Below are positions 32,337-41,458 of a stretch of DNA of 64,000 bases, piece by piece. How positions within the stretch are numbered: position 1 is the stretch's first letter; the number at the start of each line of letters is the position of its first letter. The notes beneath the pieces were generated by a model. That model was not told the origin of the DNA and made no database searches. It saw only the letters and a list, made by a program, of their open reading frames with translations. Both the position numbers and the translations under genes were made by a program. The stretch is from Anaerolineales bacterium UBA5195. Lineage in GTDB: Bacteria; Chloroflexota; Anaerolineae; Anaerolineales; Villigracilaceae. The DNA lies in assembly GCA_002412925.1 (NCBI GenBank), contig DHVZ01000037.1:162879-226878 (forward strand), in the 5' to 3' direction.

Positions 32337-33473
32337 ATGAAACTCCACGAATATCAATCCAAACAGATTTTCTCCCGTTATGGGATTCCAATCCCAAAGG
32401 GGAGAGTCGCGGCAACCGCAAGCGAGGCGAGGCATATCGCCGATGAGCTCGGTGGCCGCGTTGTGATTAAGTCACAGGTGTTGGTCGGCGGACGGGGCAA
32501 GGCCGGCGGCATCAAAGTGGCGAAGGACTCTGCAGAAGCCGAGCAGTTTGCAACACAAATCCTTTCGATGGAAATCAAAGGCTTGCCAGTGCGCAAAGTG
32601 CTGGTCGATGAAGCGGCTGCCATCGAGCAGGAAATCTACCTCGGCATCACGAATGACCGCGCGGCAAAGAAACCTGTCATCATGGCTTCTTCCGCGGGCG
32701 GTGTGGAGATCGAGGAGGTCGCCAAGACCAACCCGGAAAAAATCATCAAACTGCATATCAATCCGCTACTGGGCATCAAAGATTACCAGACCCGCGATGT
32801 CGCTGCAGGGATCGACCTACCGCGCGAACATTGGAAATCCTTTGGAGAAATCCTGAAGGGTTTGTGGCAGGTTTATAACGACAACGATGCCACGCTGGCT
32901 GAGATCAACCCGCTGGTCATCGGCAAGGACAAACGCCTGATCGCACTTGATGGAAAAATGTTGATTGACGACAATGCCCTCTTCCGCCACCCGGAACTTT
33001 CAGAGATGCGCGATACCGATGAAGATGCGCCCTCGGAAGTGGAAGCCCGCAAATACGGCCTGACCTTCATTAAGCTGGATGGCAACATCGGCTGCATGGT
33101 CAATGGCGCCGGACTGGCGATGGCCTCGATGGACATTCTGAAATTTTTCGGCGGTGAGCCAGCCAACTTCCTGGATATTGGCGGCGGCGCCAGCTCAGAC
33201 AAAGTGGCCGCAGCCATGCGCATTATTCTGACCGATCCCAACGTCAAAGCCATCTTGTTCAACATTTTTGGCGGCATTACCCGCTGTGATGAAGTCGCCA
33301 AGGGTATCCTGACCGCCATGTCTGAAGTGAAACCCAAAGTACCGATGGTCGTACGCCTGGTGGGCACCAATGCCGAAGAGGGCCGCGCCATCCTCGCCAA
33401 TGCGAACATGATCACCGCTGAAACCCTGGCCGATGCCGCCCAAAAGGCTGTTGCGGCGGCGAAAGGAGCCTAG
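32337..33473 (+). CDS. sucC: Succinyl-CoA ligase, beta subunit
   Basis: The protein has 378 residues. With SucD it interconverts succinyl-CoA and succinate with substrate-level formation of ATP or GTP. The ATP-grasp start MKLHEYQSKQIFSRYGIPIP is typical, the segment VGGRGKAGGIKVA binds nucleotide, and the C-terminal GGITRCDEVAKGI and LVGTNAEEGRAIL contact the alpha subunit. AGGGAGACC precedes the ATG. The alpha gene starts two bases after the stop. Confidence 0.97.
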   Translation: MKLHEYQSKQIFSRYGIPIPKGRVAATASEARHIADELGGRVVIKSQVLVGGRGKAGGIKVAKDSAEAEQFATQILSMEIKGLPVRKVLVDEAAAIEQEIYLGITNDRAAKKPVIMASSAGGVEIEEVAKTNPEKIIKLHINPLLGIKDYQTRDVAAGIDLPREHWKSFGEILKGLWQVYNDNDATLAEINPLVIGKDKRLIALDGKMLIDDNALFRHPELSEMRDTDEDAPSEVEARKYGLTFIKLDGNIGCMVNGAGLAMASMDILKFFGGEPANFLDIGGGASSDKVAAAMRIILTDPNVKAILFNIFGGITRCDEVAKGILTAMSEVKPKVPMVVRLVGTNAEEGRAILANANMITAETLADAAQKAVAAAKGA

Positions 33474-33475
33474 CC

Positions 33476-34336
33476 ATGAGCATCTTAGTCAACAAGGATA
33501 CGCGCCTGCTCGTGCAGGGAATAACCGGTGGTGAAGGCCTGTTCCATACCCGCCAAATGGTGGCTTATGGGACAAATGTCGTTGCCGGTGTGACCCCTGG
33601 CAAAGGCGGCGAATGGGTCGACGAGAAAATTCCGGTCTTTGACTCGGTCAAAATCGCGGCGGAAGCCACCGGCGCAAATACCAGCATCATTTTTGTCCCA
33701 TCGCGCTTTGCCGCAGATGCAATTTTCGAAGCTGCCGACGCAGGCATTCCCTTTATCGTCTGCATCACCGAGGGCATCCCGGTCAGCGACATGATGCGTG
33801 TGCGCAACTACATCGACCAGAAGGGTGTGCGCCTGCTCGGCCCGAACTGCCCTGGCCTGCTGACCCCCGGTGAAGCCAAAGTAGGCATCATCCCCGGGAA
33901 TATTGCCATCCCCGGGAACATCGGGATCGTCTCGCGCTCAGGAACGCTGACTTATGAAGTGCTCTATGCGTTGAAGCTGGTCGGGATGGGCTCCTCGACC
34001 TGCGTGGGTATCGGCGGTGACCCGGTCAACGGCACCAACCACATCGATGTGCTGGAGATGTTCGAAGATGACCCGCGGACCGACAAGGTTGTCTTGATTG
34101 GCGAGATCGGCGGCTCGGACGAAGAAAAAGCTGCCCAGTATATCGCGACCAAAATGACCAAACCGGTGGTGGCCTTCATCGCAGGGCAAACCGCGCCGCC
34201 CGGCAAACGCATGGGACACGCTGGCGCGATTATCGAAGGCGGCTCGGGCAGCGCAGCAGACAAGATCAAGGCGCTGGAAAAGGCCGGAGTGAAAGTTGCC
34301 CGGCATCCCGAAGAAATCCCGATGTTACTGAAATAA
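33476..34336 (+). CDS. sucD: Succinyl-CoA ligase, alpha subunit
   Basis: The protein has 286 residues. The CoA-binding Rossmann part starts VQGITGGEGLFHTRQM, and His248 in MGHAGAII is the phosphorylated histidine that relays phosphate to the nucleotide. Its start, two bases after sucC with AAAGGAGCC before it, gives equal expression of both subunits. A terminator follows at once, so the operon is sucCD only; no other citrate-cycle gene is in the window. Confidence 0.97.
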   Translation: MSILVNKDTRLLVQGITGGEGLFHTRQMVAYGTNVVAGVTPGKGGEWVDEKIPVFDSVKIAAEATGANTSIIFVPSRFAADAIFEAADAGIPFIVCITEGIPVSDMMRVRNYIDQKGVRLLGPNCPGLLTPGEAKVGIIPGNIAIPGNIGIVSRSGTLTYEVLYALKLVGMGSSTCVGIGGDPVNGTNHIDVLEMFEDDPRTDKVVLIGEIGGSDEEKAAQYIATKMTKPVVAFIAGQTAPPGKRMGHAGAIIEGGSGSAADKIKALEKAGVKVARHPEEIPMLLK

Positions 34337-34340
34337 TGTA

Positions 34341-34378
34341 AAATACGGGGAACGGCTTGGGTCGTTCCCCGTATTTAT
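34341..34378 (+). terminator. Rho-independent terminator of sucCD
   Basis: AAATACGGGGAACG and CGTTCCCCGTATTT are perfect 14-base arms around an eight-base loop, followed by ATTT. Confidence 0.88.
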
Positions 34379-34394
34379 TTGCCCAGGAGGAAAA

Positions 34395-34826
34395 ATGCAT
34401 AGCAGGATCAAGAAAAAAGACGACAGCACAGATGAATTTGAGATCCCCAAAGCGCCCAAAAAACCGGACAGGTTTCTGAAAATAAAGCTGGGGAAGGGCA
34501 AATCAGCCAAATATGATGTCTGGCAGAAAGAAATCCCGGCTGATGCTCCCTCGTCAGTAACGATTGAGGGCGACTCAACACCCAGCCCGGTAACCTGGTT
34601 TAATAATTATGGTCTCAAGCTCAGGAAAGACCACGCGAATACTACCAAGGACGACCCCTACGAAGAGACGGTGGATCACAAATACACCGTTGAAGTCTCT
34701 GCGGAGGCTGAGAAGAGGTTTGTCATCCATACCGGCGGGTCAAATGCAAAGCCAATGACAGTTTCTGGAGGCAAGGCGACCCTGAAGCTTAATGCGGGAG
34801 ACCCCCTGGTAGGCCATTCCCCGTAA
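34395..34826 (+). CDS. Protein of unknown function
   Basis: The protein has 143 residues. CCAGGAGGAAAA gives a good ribosome binding site. The N-terminal 50 residues are highly charged (KKKDDSTDEFEIPKAPKKP). The C-terminal half looks like a small all-beta domain (YTVEVSAEAEKRFVIHTGG). No signal peptide, cysteine or known motif is visible. It begins just past the sucD terminator and is convergent with the cyclase-like giant. Confidence 0.65.
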   Translation: MHSRIKKKDDSTDEFEIPKAPKKPDRFLKIKLGKGKSAKYDVWQKEIPADAPSSVTIEGDSTPSPVTWFNNYGLKLRKDHANTTKDDPYEETVDHKYTVEVSAEAEKRFVIHTGGSNAKPMTVSGGKATLKLNAGDPLVGHSP

Positions 34827-34844
34827 AATCTCCTGCCGCGCCAA

Positions 34845-37800
34845 TCACCCCGAACTACCCTGGCGGGTCTGCCATTCCTGCAAAATATCACGGTGATGGG
34901 GAATCTTTTCCAAGAAATTCCGACGCAGTGTTTTGTCTGAGATAAAGTCTGCTCGTTTCAGCAAAGCCTGGTAAGCCATCTCCAACACGGGGTTGGCTTT
35001 TTGATTGCCCGCCACGCGCAGAACCAGGTAACAAGTCTGGTAAATGCGCAAGGGCTGATCCGTGCCATCGAGTGAACCATCCTTTTCGAGATGCCCTAAA
35101 ATAAATTTCAAATGTTGTTGGGCGGCAACCAAATCGCCCGCATCCAGTGCCAGGCGCGCCAGGCCTGCGGCTGGTTCAGCGGCGAGCACGGATTGATTTA
35201 AGACAGAGTGAAGCTCCAAGCTGGCCTGATAAGCGCTGCGAGCCTCGACAAGCCGCCCCAGGGCCGAAAGACTGTGCCCCAGGTAAGTCTGCGCCCAGGC
35301 TTCACCATTGCGATCTCCCATCTCACGGGAAAGGGCCAACGCCTGTTCAGCATAGTGGAGCGCGATCCCAGCCTGGCCCAGCGTCTCAAGACAGGCGCCA
35401 AGGTTGATCAATGCATATAACTCACTTGTCCGGTGGCCGGTCTCCCGGGATAGGCTCAGGCTGCGTTCAAGGTAAATGCGCGCGTTGTCATAATCGCCGC
35501 GCATCCCGAGAATCCAGCCGAGGTTTTGAAGGATCAAACTCTCCCCAGGGCGATGGCCGACCTCGCGGGAAATGGACAGGGCTTTCTCATAATACGTTTG
35601 GGCGGAAGCATAATCTCCCTGATAAGAGGCCACCATACCCAGGTTCGCCAATGGATAGGCCTGGCGGCGCAAATTATTGGTTGATAGATAGATTCCAAGG
35701 CTGCGTTCGAGCCGGGCTCTCGCCGCTTGAGGATCCCTTTTATTCAAGGCAAGCAGACCGTAGATATTGAGAATCTGCGCTTCGCCATCCAGGAATCCGA
35801 TCTGGCGCGCCAAGGAGAGGCCGGCCTCGGCATAAGCGGCTGCCTCGACATATTCTTCCTGTTTATATAACACATCCAGAAGATAGACATGCGCTCGCAC
35901 CACAATCTCGTCATCGCCTGCCCGGCTGGCCAGTGAAATTGTCTCCCTGGCTTTCTCATAGGCCTGGCGATATTCGCCAAGATCATCGAGCATGGCTGTT
36001 TCCAACTTCGCAGCTTCGGCCGTCTTTCGAAGTGAGCCGGCGGCAAGCTGTTGTAATTGCCCCAGATTCTGTTTTTGCTTTTCCCGATCTCCAATCTGAT
36101 CGTAGATATCATTCAATGCCAGGCGCAAGCGATACAAGCTCTCGAAATCATCTTGGGGCAGTGCCAGGAGCGCACGACTGTAAAAATCAGCAGCAGCGCT
36201 ATTTTGGTAAAGACCACGCGCCTGGTCACCGGCCTGTTCCAGATATTGACAGGCTTTTAGCCTGAGCCTGGCCTGTTCGGCATGATAAGCCAATTCGCCA
36301 TAATGAGGTTCGAGATGCCCGGCAAAGATTTTCTCCAATGCATCGACCGCCAGCGCGTGCAGTTCCTCGCGGCGGGCTTGCATTTGCATGGTATATGCCG
36401 CGTCTCTCAACAAGGCGTGCTTGAAAATATAACGAATTTCGCTCAACGCCGACCAAATGGCCGCTTGTTCAGCTGCCTGAATCTTTTCTGCCAGTGGCAT
36501 GTCGTCCCGCAGCATGCGCGCCAGCACCTGAATTTCAAATTCACGCCCCAAAACGGAGGCGGTCTGAATCACGTTCTTCACCTCGCGGGCCAGTTGATCG
36601 AGCCGGGCAATCAGAAGAACTTTGATATCCGTTGGGAGTGTCGAATCATGCCCTTTTTGGATGACGCTCCAGGCGCCTCCAAGACTTTCGAGCAGGGATT
36701 CTTCTTTCAGGTAGCGCAGGATCTGCTCGGCAAAGAACGGATTACCATCAGCGCGCTCATCAAGCAACTGGAGCAAATCAGCCGCTGGCGGATTTCCCAG
36801 GATGGCTCCGGCCAGTTGGGCAAGCGCAGGGCTCGAAAGGCGGCCCAGGTCGATTTGCTGTTCGAGCAGCGACGGCTCGAGCGGCAGGTCAGCGCCATCG
36901 CGCCGGGAAGTTGAAATCATGGCAACCGGATAAGGCGTGGGGCTGGTTTTCAGGGAGCGCGCCAGGGATTGGATTAAAACCGCCGAATCATCATCCAAAT
37001 ACTGGGCGTCTTCGATGAAAATGATCACAGGCTGGCGCAAACTTTCAGCTTTGATCAACGCAGTCAATGCAATCAAAGTATTATCGTAACGCCCACGCGC
37101 GTCCATCTGGGCATAAACCGAGTCGGGCGAGTGCAAATCAACCAGTGCGGCTAGAAAGGATCGGGCGCGGTTGAGTTCCACGGCGAGGCTCGAGTCAGGA
37201 ATCGAATCGAGCAGCCCGTTCAGTTTTAAATCAAAACTGTTTTTGTTGGAGACATCACCATGAGCGTCAGAAAGGTTGAAATACCGCCGCAGCCAATAAC
37301 TGAATGGGTTGAACGACTCGCGCAGAATCTGATTGGATTGACACAGACACCACAAGGCTGTGTGCCTGGCAAAAATCTGCGAGGCCTGGAATTCGTAAAC
37401 CAAACGACTCTTGCCCATGCCGGGGTCGCCCCAGATCATGAGAGAACCGGCGGGCCGCCCCTCCCAAAGCGGGACAACAAAACTGGCAAGGCGCTCTAAC
37501 TCGTCCTCGCGCCCGACCATCAACCCATGGAAGAAGGATTCGGGTGTATCTTTACATCCATGCAAGCGAAAGACTTTTTGCTTCCGGGCAAACCCCTTAA
37601 AATCCTGCTCGCCAATAAAATCGATCTCAAAACGTTGTTCTGCGCGCCGGGCTACGCGCTCGTCAACCCAGATCTCGCCCCTTGGGGCGGTCAACATCAG
37701 GCGCGCCGCGAGATTGATACCCCAGCCATAGCAGGTATATTCTTCCATCAGTTCACTGCCCATGAAACCGGCGCGCGCAATATAATATGTGACCCCCGCA

Positions 37801-38756
37801 CTGAACTTGAAATCGGTTTGAGCCTTTAGGTCCAGGATAAAGTTGAGAGCCCGTTCGATGTCGTTTTCATAAGCCAGCGGCGCGCCCCAGAAAATCAGGA
37901 GGTTGCAACCTTTATCGCCATAATCCACACGATTAAACGAGCCCCCATATAAAGCCTGGAATTCAAAAACGGACTCCAGGAAGGTTTCCAGTGCAGCGGC
38001 TGGCAACTCGGGAAGGCTGATAAATAGGTTGATGGCCGGGCGGAATTCGCTGCGTAAATCCTGGTAAAGCAACTTTTCAGGAAAGAAAGCGCTCATCGCC
38101 TGCGCAGATGGTGAAACTGCGGGAACAGGCTGGCCGGTTGGCAGTTCGCCCTGAATACCGTTCAGACGACAATATCCATCCAGCGGTTCAACAAGAAGCC
38201 CACCCGGAGCCTGGTCATAAATATTTTGGGCCAGGATGATTTCACCTGCTTTGGCGCGCTGCTCTGCCTCTGCCGAATGATTGATCGCCGTCCCCCGAAA
38301 ATAATAGGTCGCCCGCTGTCCATTACGCGAACGCAGGATGCCCCAGGAAGCCTGCCCCAGCGCCAGCCCCACCTTGGCAGAGATTGGGAAATCCCCATAT
38401 TCGGTGGAGTGCAACGGCTCGGCAGCCATCTGCTGCTGGATGGTCCAGGCAGCTGCCAGCGCCCGCTGCAGCGCTGCGGCGGGGTCAGCGCCCAGCGGAA
38501 AAAGCGCAGTAAAGGCATCGCCCGCGTAACCAACGATAAAGCCACCCTGCTCGTAAATGCTGCGGCTGGGCAGCCCGAAAACGCGCCACATGATCTGCGC
38601 CAAAACCTCGGCGCCGTGCTGCCCATGCTGCATGAGCGAATCGGTGAGTGCCGAAAATCCGCAAATATCAACGAAAAGACCCACAGTGGGGAATTCGCCT
38701 TGATATTTTTTGACCGCGTAATTTTCCAGAATCAGATCGGGAACCAGTTGGCGCAA
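34845..38756 (-). CDS. Soluble-adenylyl-cyclase-like protein: two cyclase domains, AAA ATPase, TPR repeats
   Basis: The protein has 1303 residues. The first class III cyclase domain (about 20-200) has the metal Asp in LFVDICGFSALTD and the second in VGYAGDAF, but the transition-state Arg is lost (INHSAEAEQ). The second cyclase domain (about 245-410) lacks the first metal Asp (LFISLPEL) but keeps Asn and Arg in GINLAARL. Together they could form one composite active site, as in mammalian ADCY10. An AAA/NTPase domain follows with Walker A IWGDPGMGKSR, then about twelve TPR units to the C-terminus. It may make cAMP in response to a bound ligand or partner; this is inference. Confidence 0.88.
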   Translation of the reverse strand: MRQLVPDLILENYAVKKYQGEFPTVGLFVDICGFSALTDSLMQHGQHGAEVLAQIMWRVFGLPSRSIYEQGGFIVGYAGDAFTALFPLGADPAAALQRALAAAWTIQQQMAAEPLHSTEYGDFPISAKVGLALGQASWGILRSRNGQRATYYFRGTAINHSAEAEQRAKAGEIILAQNIYDQAPGGLLVEPLDGYCRLNGIQGELPTGQPVPAVSPSAQAMSAFFPEKLLYQDLRSEFRPAINLFISLPELPAAALETFLESVFEFQALYGGSFNRVDYGDKGCNLLIFWGAPLAYENDIERALNFILDLKAQTDFKFSAGVTYYIARAGFMGSELMEEYTCYGWGINLAARLMLTAPRGEIWVDERVARRAEQRFEIDFIGEQDFKGFARKQKVFRLHGCKDTPESFFHGLMVGREDELERLASFVVPLWEGRPAGSLMIWGDPGMGKSRLVYEFQASQIFARHTALWCLCQSNQILRESFNPFSYWLRRYFNLSDAHGDVSNKNSFDLKLNGLLDSIPDSSLAVELNRARSFLAALVDLHSPDSVYAQMDARGRYDNTLIALTALIKAESLRQPVIIFIEDAQYLDDDSAVLIQSLARSLKTSPTPYPVAMISTSRRDGADLPLEPSLLEQQIDLGRLSSPALAQLAGAILGNPPAADLLQLLDERADGNPFFAEQILRYLKEESLLESLGGAWSVIQKGHDSTLPTDIKVLLIARLDQLAREVKNVIQTASVLGREFEIQVLARMLRDDMPLAEKIQAAEQAAIWSALSEIRYIFKHALLRDAAYTMQMQARREELHALAVDALEKIFAGHLEPHYGELAYHAEQARLRLKACQYLEQAGDQARGLYQNSAAADFYSRALLALPQDDFESLYRLRLALNDIYDQIGDREKQKQNLGQLQQLAAGSLRKTAEAAKLETAMLDDLGEYRQAYEKARETISLASRAGDDEIVVRAHVYLLDVLYKQEEYVEAAAYAEAGLSLARQIGFLDGEAQILNIYGLLALNKRDPQAARARLERSLGIYLSTNNLRRQAYPLANLGMVASYQGDYASAQTYYEKALSISREVGHRPGESLILQNLGWILGMRGDYDNARIYLERSLSLSRETGHRTSELYALINLGACLETLGQAGIALHYAEQALALSREMGDRNGEAWAQTYLGHSLSALGRLVEARSAYQASLELHSVLNQSVLAAEPAAGLARLALDAGDLVAAQQHLKFILGHLEKDGSLDGTDQPLRIYQTCYLVLRVAGNQKANPVLEMAYQALLKRADFISDKTLRRNFLEKIPHHRDILQEWQTRQGSSG

Positions 38757-38835
38757 AGTCAGTCACCTTGAAGATAAATGCGAAACAATTGATTATCAAT
38801 TGTAGCATCCTTTCGGATCTACCCAATCATCGCTG

Positions 38836-38878
38836 GTTGAGTAGGCGGCGGCGCTTTCCCGCTGCCGTATCGAAACCA
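38836..38878. repeat. GAGTAG/CTACTC-type dispersed repeat, copy 2
   Basis: GTTGAGTAG and CGTATCGAAACC enclose a GC-rich hairpin. This is the reverse complement of the pattern GGTTTCGATACG...CTACTCAAC seen at 25585. The rest of the gap 38757-39042 holds nothing I can identify. Confidence 0.6.
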
Positions 38879-39042
38879 CCTTCAGCAACAATTACCCGGA
38901 TTGTTGAAAAGATACATCCTTTCCTATCAAAAAAAACCAAAGAGCCATCTTGAAGCCGCAAATACGCAGAGCCGCCATCCTCTGGCGGCTCTGCTGTATA
39001 ATCATTGCAAGAAATCTGGAGCGGGATCAGCCCGCTGTGATC

Positions 39043-39276
39043 TTAGCGGTGGCTATCGATATAGCGCACGGCTTCGCCCACAGTCGTGATTTTCTGGGCG
39101 TCGTCGTCGGAGATTTCCGCGCCGAATTTATCTTCAAAGGCCATGATCAGTTCGACCAAATCGAGCGAATCAGCCTCAAGGTCTTCGCGGAAACGAGCGT
39201 CCATCGTGATCTTGCCTTCGTCAGCACCGAGCAGATCGACGATAATTGCCTTGATTTCACCAAAAGTGTCAGCCAT
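39043..39276 (-). CDS. acpP: Acyl carrier protein
   Basis: This 77-residue acidic four-helix protein carries the growing acyl chain in fatty acid synthesis. The phosphopantetheine attachment site is Ser37 in LEADSLDLVELIM. Length and charge are normal. ACAGGAGGAAGT precedes the ATG. It stands alone here, without fab genes, and is divergent from the isoprenoid gene fni. Confidence 0.97.
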   Translation of the reverse strand: MADTFGEIKAIIVDLLGADEGKITMDARFREDLEADSLDLVELIMAFEDKFGAEISDDDAQKITTVGEAVRYIDSHR

Positions 39277-39382
39277 ACTTCCTCCTGTTGAGTTCGATTG
39301 TTTTTTTACGCAGGGGCAATTCTACACCACTTTGGGTGCATCTGCCACACCGCAGGCATTCAATACACAGGAACACATCACC

Positions 39383-40432
39383 ATGTCAAAAGTTGCGCCG
39401 ATTACTGAACGAAAAGATGATCATATTAAAATCAACCTGGAACAGGATGTGCGCTCCGCGCTGGCCAATGGACTGGAGAAGTTTCACTTCGTTCACGAGG
39501 CCTTGCCAGAACTGGACCTCGACAAAGTGGACACCAGCCTGAGCCTGTTTGGCAAAAAACTCCAGGCGCCAATCCTCGTCTCGTCGATGACTGGCGGGAC
39601 GGAAGATGCAGGCGATATCAACATGCGCCTGGCCAGGGCCGCCCAGCAGTGCGGAGCAGCCATGGGCGTTGGTTCGCAGCGGGCAGCCCTCGAAAGGCCG
39701 AACATGGCAGCCACCTTCCAGGTGCGCCAGGTAGCCCCGGATATTCTGCTCTTTGCCAACCTGGGAGCGGTGCAATTGAACTACGGCTACGGCCTGGAAG
39801 AGTGCCAGCGCGCCGTGGAGATGATCGAGGCCGACGCCCTCTATTTGCACCTGAACCCGCTCCAGGAGGCCGTCCAGGCGGGTGGGGATACCAACTGGAA
39901 GGGCTTGGCGAAAAAGATTGAAGCGGTCTGTAAAAAGCTGGCAGTCCCCGTGATCGTCAAAGAAGTCGGCTGGGGTATTTCCGAGCGGACGGCTAAAATC
40001 CTGGCCGAGTGCGGTGTGGCGGCCATCGACGTAGCCGGGGCGGGCGGGACCAGTTGGTCGCAAGTCGAGATGCACCGCGCGCCGGATGAGTTCCTGCGCA
40101 ATCTGGCAGCGACATTCGTCGGCTGGGGCATTCCAACTGCGGAATCGATTTTAAACGTCAGAAAAGCAGCCCCCGGCTTGATCATTTTCGCCAGCGGCGG
40201 CCTGAAGGATGGGCTCGACGTCGCCAAATGCCTGGCCCTGGGCGCGAAGCTGGGCGGCATGGCCGGGCCATTCCTGAAGGCCGCGGCCATCAGCACCGAG
40301 AATGTCGTTGAAACGATCAGGCTGACCAGGCGGCAGATTGAGATCACCATGTTTTGCGCCGGCGCAGGGAACCTGGACGAGCTGGACAGCGGGAAACTGG
40401 CTGAGAAGTCACCAAGCGGTGAAACAAAATGA
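39383..40432 (+). CDS. fni: Type 2 isopentenyl-diphosphate delta-isomerase
   Basis: The protein has 349 residues. This FMN- and NADPH-dependent enzyme interconverts IPP and DMAPP for isoprenoid synthesis. ITERKDDHIKINLEQDV is the family start, ILVSSMTGGTEDAGDIN and MGVGSQRAAL bind FMN and substrate, and VDVAGAGGTSW with IFASGGLKDGLDVAK closes the TIM barrel. The start at 39383 is taken from the family start; the frame is open far upstream. Its stop overlaps the next gene (ATGA). A polyprenyl synthase, the next step in the pathway, lies at 45.4 kb. Confidence 0.95.
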   Translation: MSKVAPITERKDDHIKINLEQDVRSALANGLEKFHFVHEALPELDLDKVDTSLSLFGKKLQAPILVSSMTGGTEDAGDINMRLARAAQQCGAAMGVGSQRAALERPNMAATFQVRQVAPDILLFANLGAVQLNYGYGLEECQRAVEMIEADALYLHLNPLQEAVQAGGDTNWKGLAKKIEAVCKKLAVPVIVKEVGWGISERTAKILAECGVAAIDVAGAGGTSWSQVEMHRAPDEFLRNLAATFVGWGIPTAESILNVRKAAPGLIIFASGGLKDGLDVAKCLALGAKLGGMAGPFLKAAAISTENVVETIRLTRRQIEITMFCAGAGNLDELDSGKLAEKSPSGETK

Positions 40433-41337
40433 AAACCTTGCGTTTGTTCATCGCCTTATTCCTGTTCCTGACCGCCTGCGCCATTCCGCCGATGCCTGAA
40501 CCTACCATGACCCCTGACCCAAGCGCCACTGCTTCTCCCAGCCCAACTCCCGCCCCCAGGCTGGGAGCCGGGTTTCGTTTTTCAACCTACGGGCCGCCGC
40601 GCAACCCCGGGCCAGCGTATTGGGCCTCAGTCGGCGAACAAATGGCGGCCAAATTCCCTGGCGCGCAACCGGAGGCCATCTGGATCGTGGGCAACTTTCT
40701 GGGCGGTGGGATGACCCATCTCAGCTTTAATGCGCAAAACTCCGGCGACCCGGCGATCAAATCTGGCGCTGTCGATATGAACGAGGCGGCGCTGGCGCTT
40801 TTCGACCAGAAAGGGGTCAAGGTCTGGCTGCAAGTGGAACCGGCCAACGCAGAGATGCTGACACTGATCGACCTGGTGATGAACCAGTACAAACACCATC
40901 CCTGCGTCATCGGCTTTGGCGTGGATGTCGAATGGCATAAATCTGACGGTTCGCCGGAAGGCACACCCGTCAGTGACGCGGAGGCCGAACAATGGGTCAA
41001 AGCCATCCGGGCGCATGGCGCGCAATATCGGCTTTTCCTGAAACATTGGGACCCAAACTGGCTCCCGCCCACCTATCGGGAGGGCCTCGTCTTTGTGAAT
41101 GACAGCCAGCAGTTCGAATCCTTCGACCAACTGGTGGCCGACTTCAGCGCCTGGGGCCAGCACTTCTCCCCCGCCCCGGTCGCGTTTCAGTACGGTTATC
41201 CCGATGACAGGAAATGGTGGGGCAACCTAGCGGACCCACCCGGCGAGATCGGAAAAGCCATTCTCGCAAATGTGCCGAATACCTCGGCGCTTTTTTGGGT
41301 CGATTTCACTGTTTTCGAGGTTTTCCCACCCCAATAA
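40429..41337 (+). CDS. Lipoprotein with TIM-barrel, glycosidase-like domain
   Basis: The protein has 302 residues. A lipoprotein signal ends in FLTAC (Cys17), then a Thr/Ser/Pro linker. The rest reads like a TIM barrel of glycoside-hydrolase type: GVKVWLQVEPAN, IGFGVDVEWHKSDG and QYGYPDDRKWWG hold Asp and Glu at strand ends. The catalytic acids cannot be assigned with certainty. It is translationally coupled to fni although the functions look unrelated. Confidence 0.8.
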   Translation: MKTLRLFIALFLFLTACAIPPMPEPTMTPDPSATASPSPTPAPRLGAGFRFSTYGPPRNPGPAYWASVGEQMAAKFPGAQPEAIWIVGNFLGGGMTHLSFNAQNSGDPAIKSGAVDMNEAALALFDQKGVKVWLQVEPANAEMLTLIDLVMNQYKHHPCVIGFGVDVEWHKSDGSPEGTPVSDAEAEQWVKAIRAHGAQYRLFLKHWDPNWLPPTYREGLVFVNDSQQFESFDQLVADFSAWGQHFSPAPVAFQYGYPDDRKWWGNLADPPGEIGKAILANVPNTSALFWVDFTVFEVFPPQ

Positions 41338-41458
41338 CGCCAACCTACAGCGCCAACCTGTCCAATCGAACAGTGTTAATCCATGTGGCTGAAGGGGCAA
41401 GCTGACGGACCTATGATAGAATATGCGTGCTAATTATCAACCGTAAGCCGGACATACC

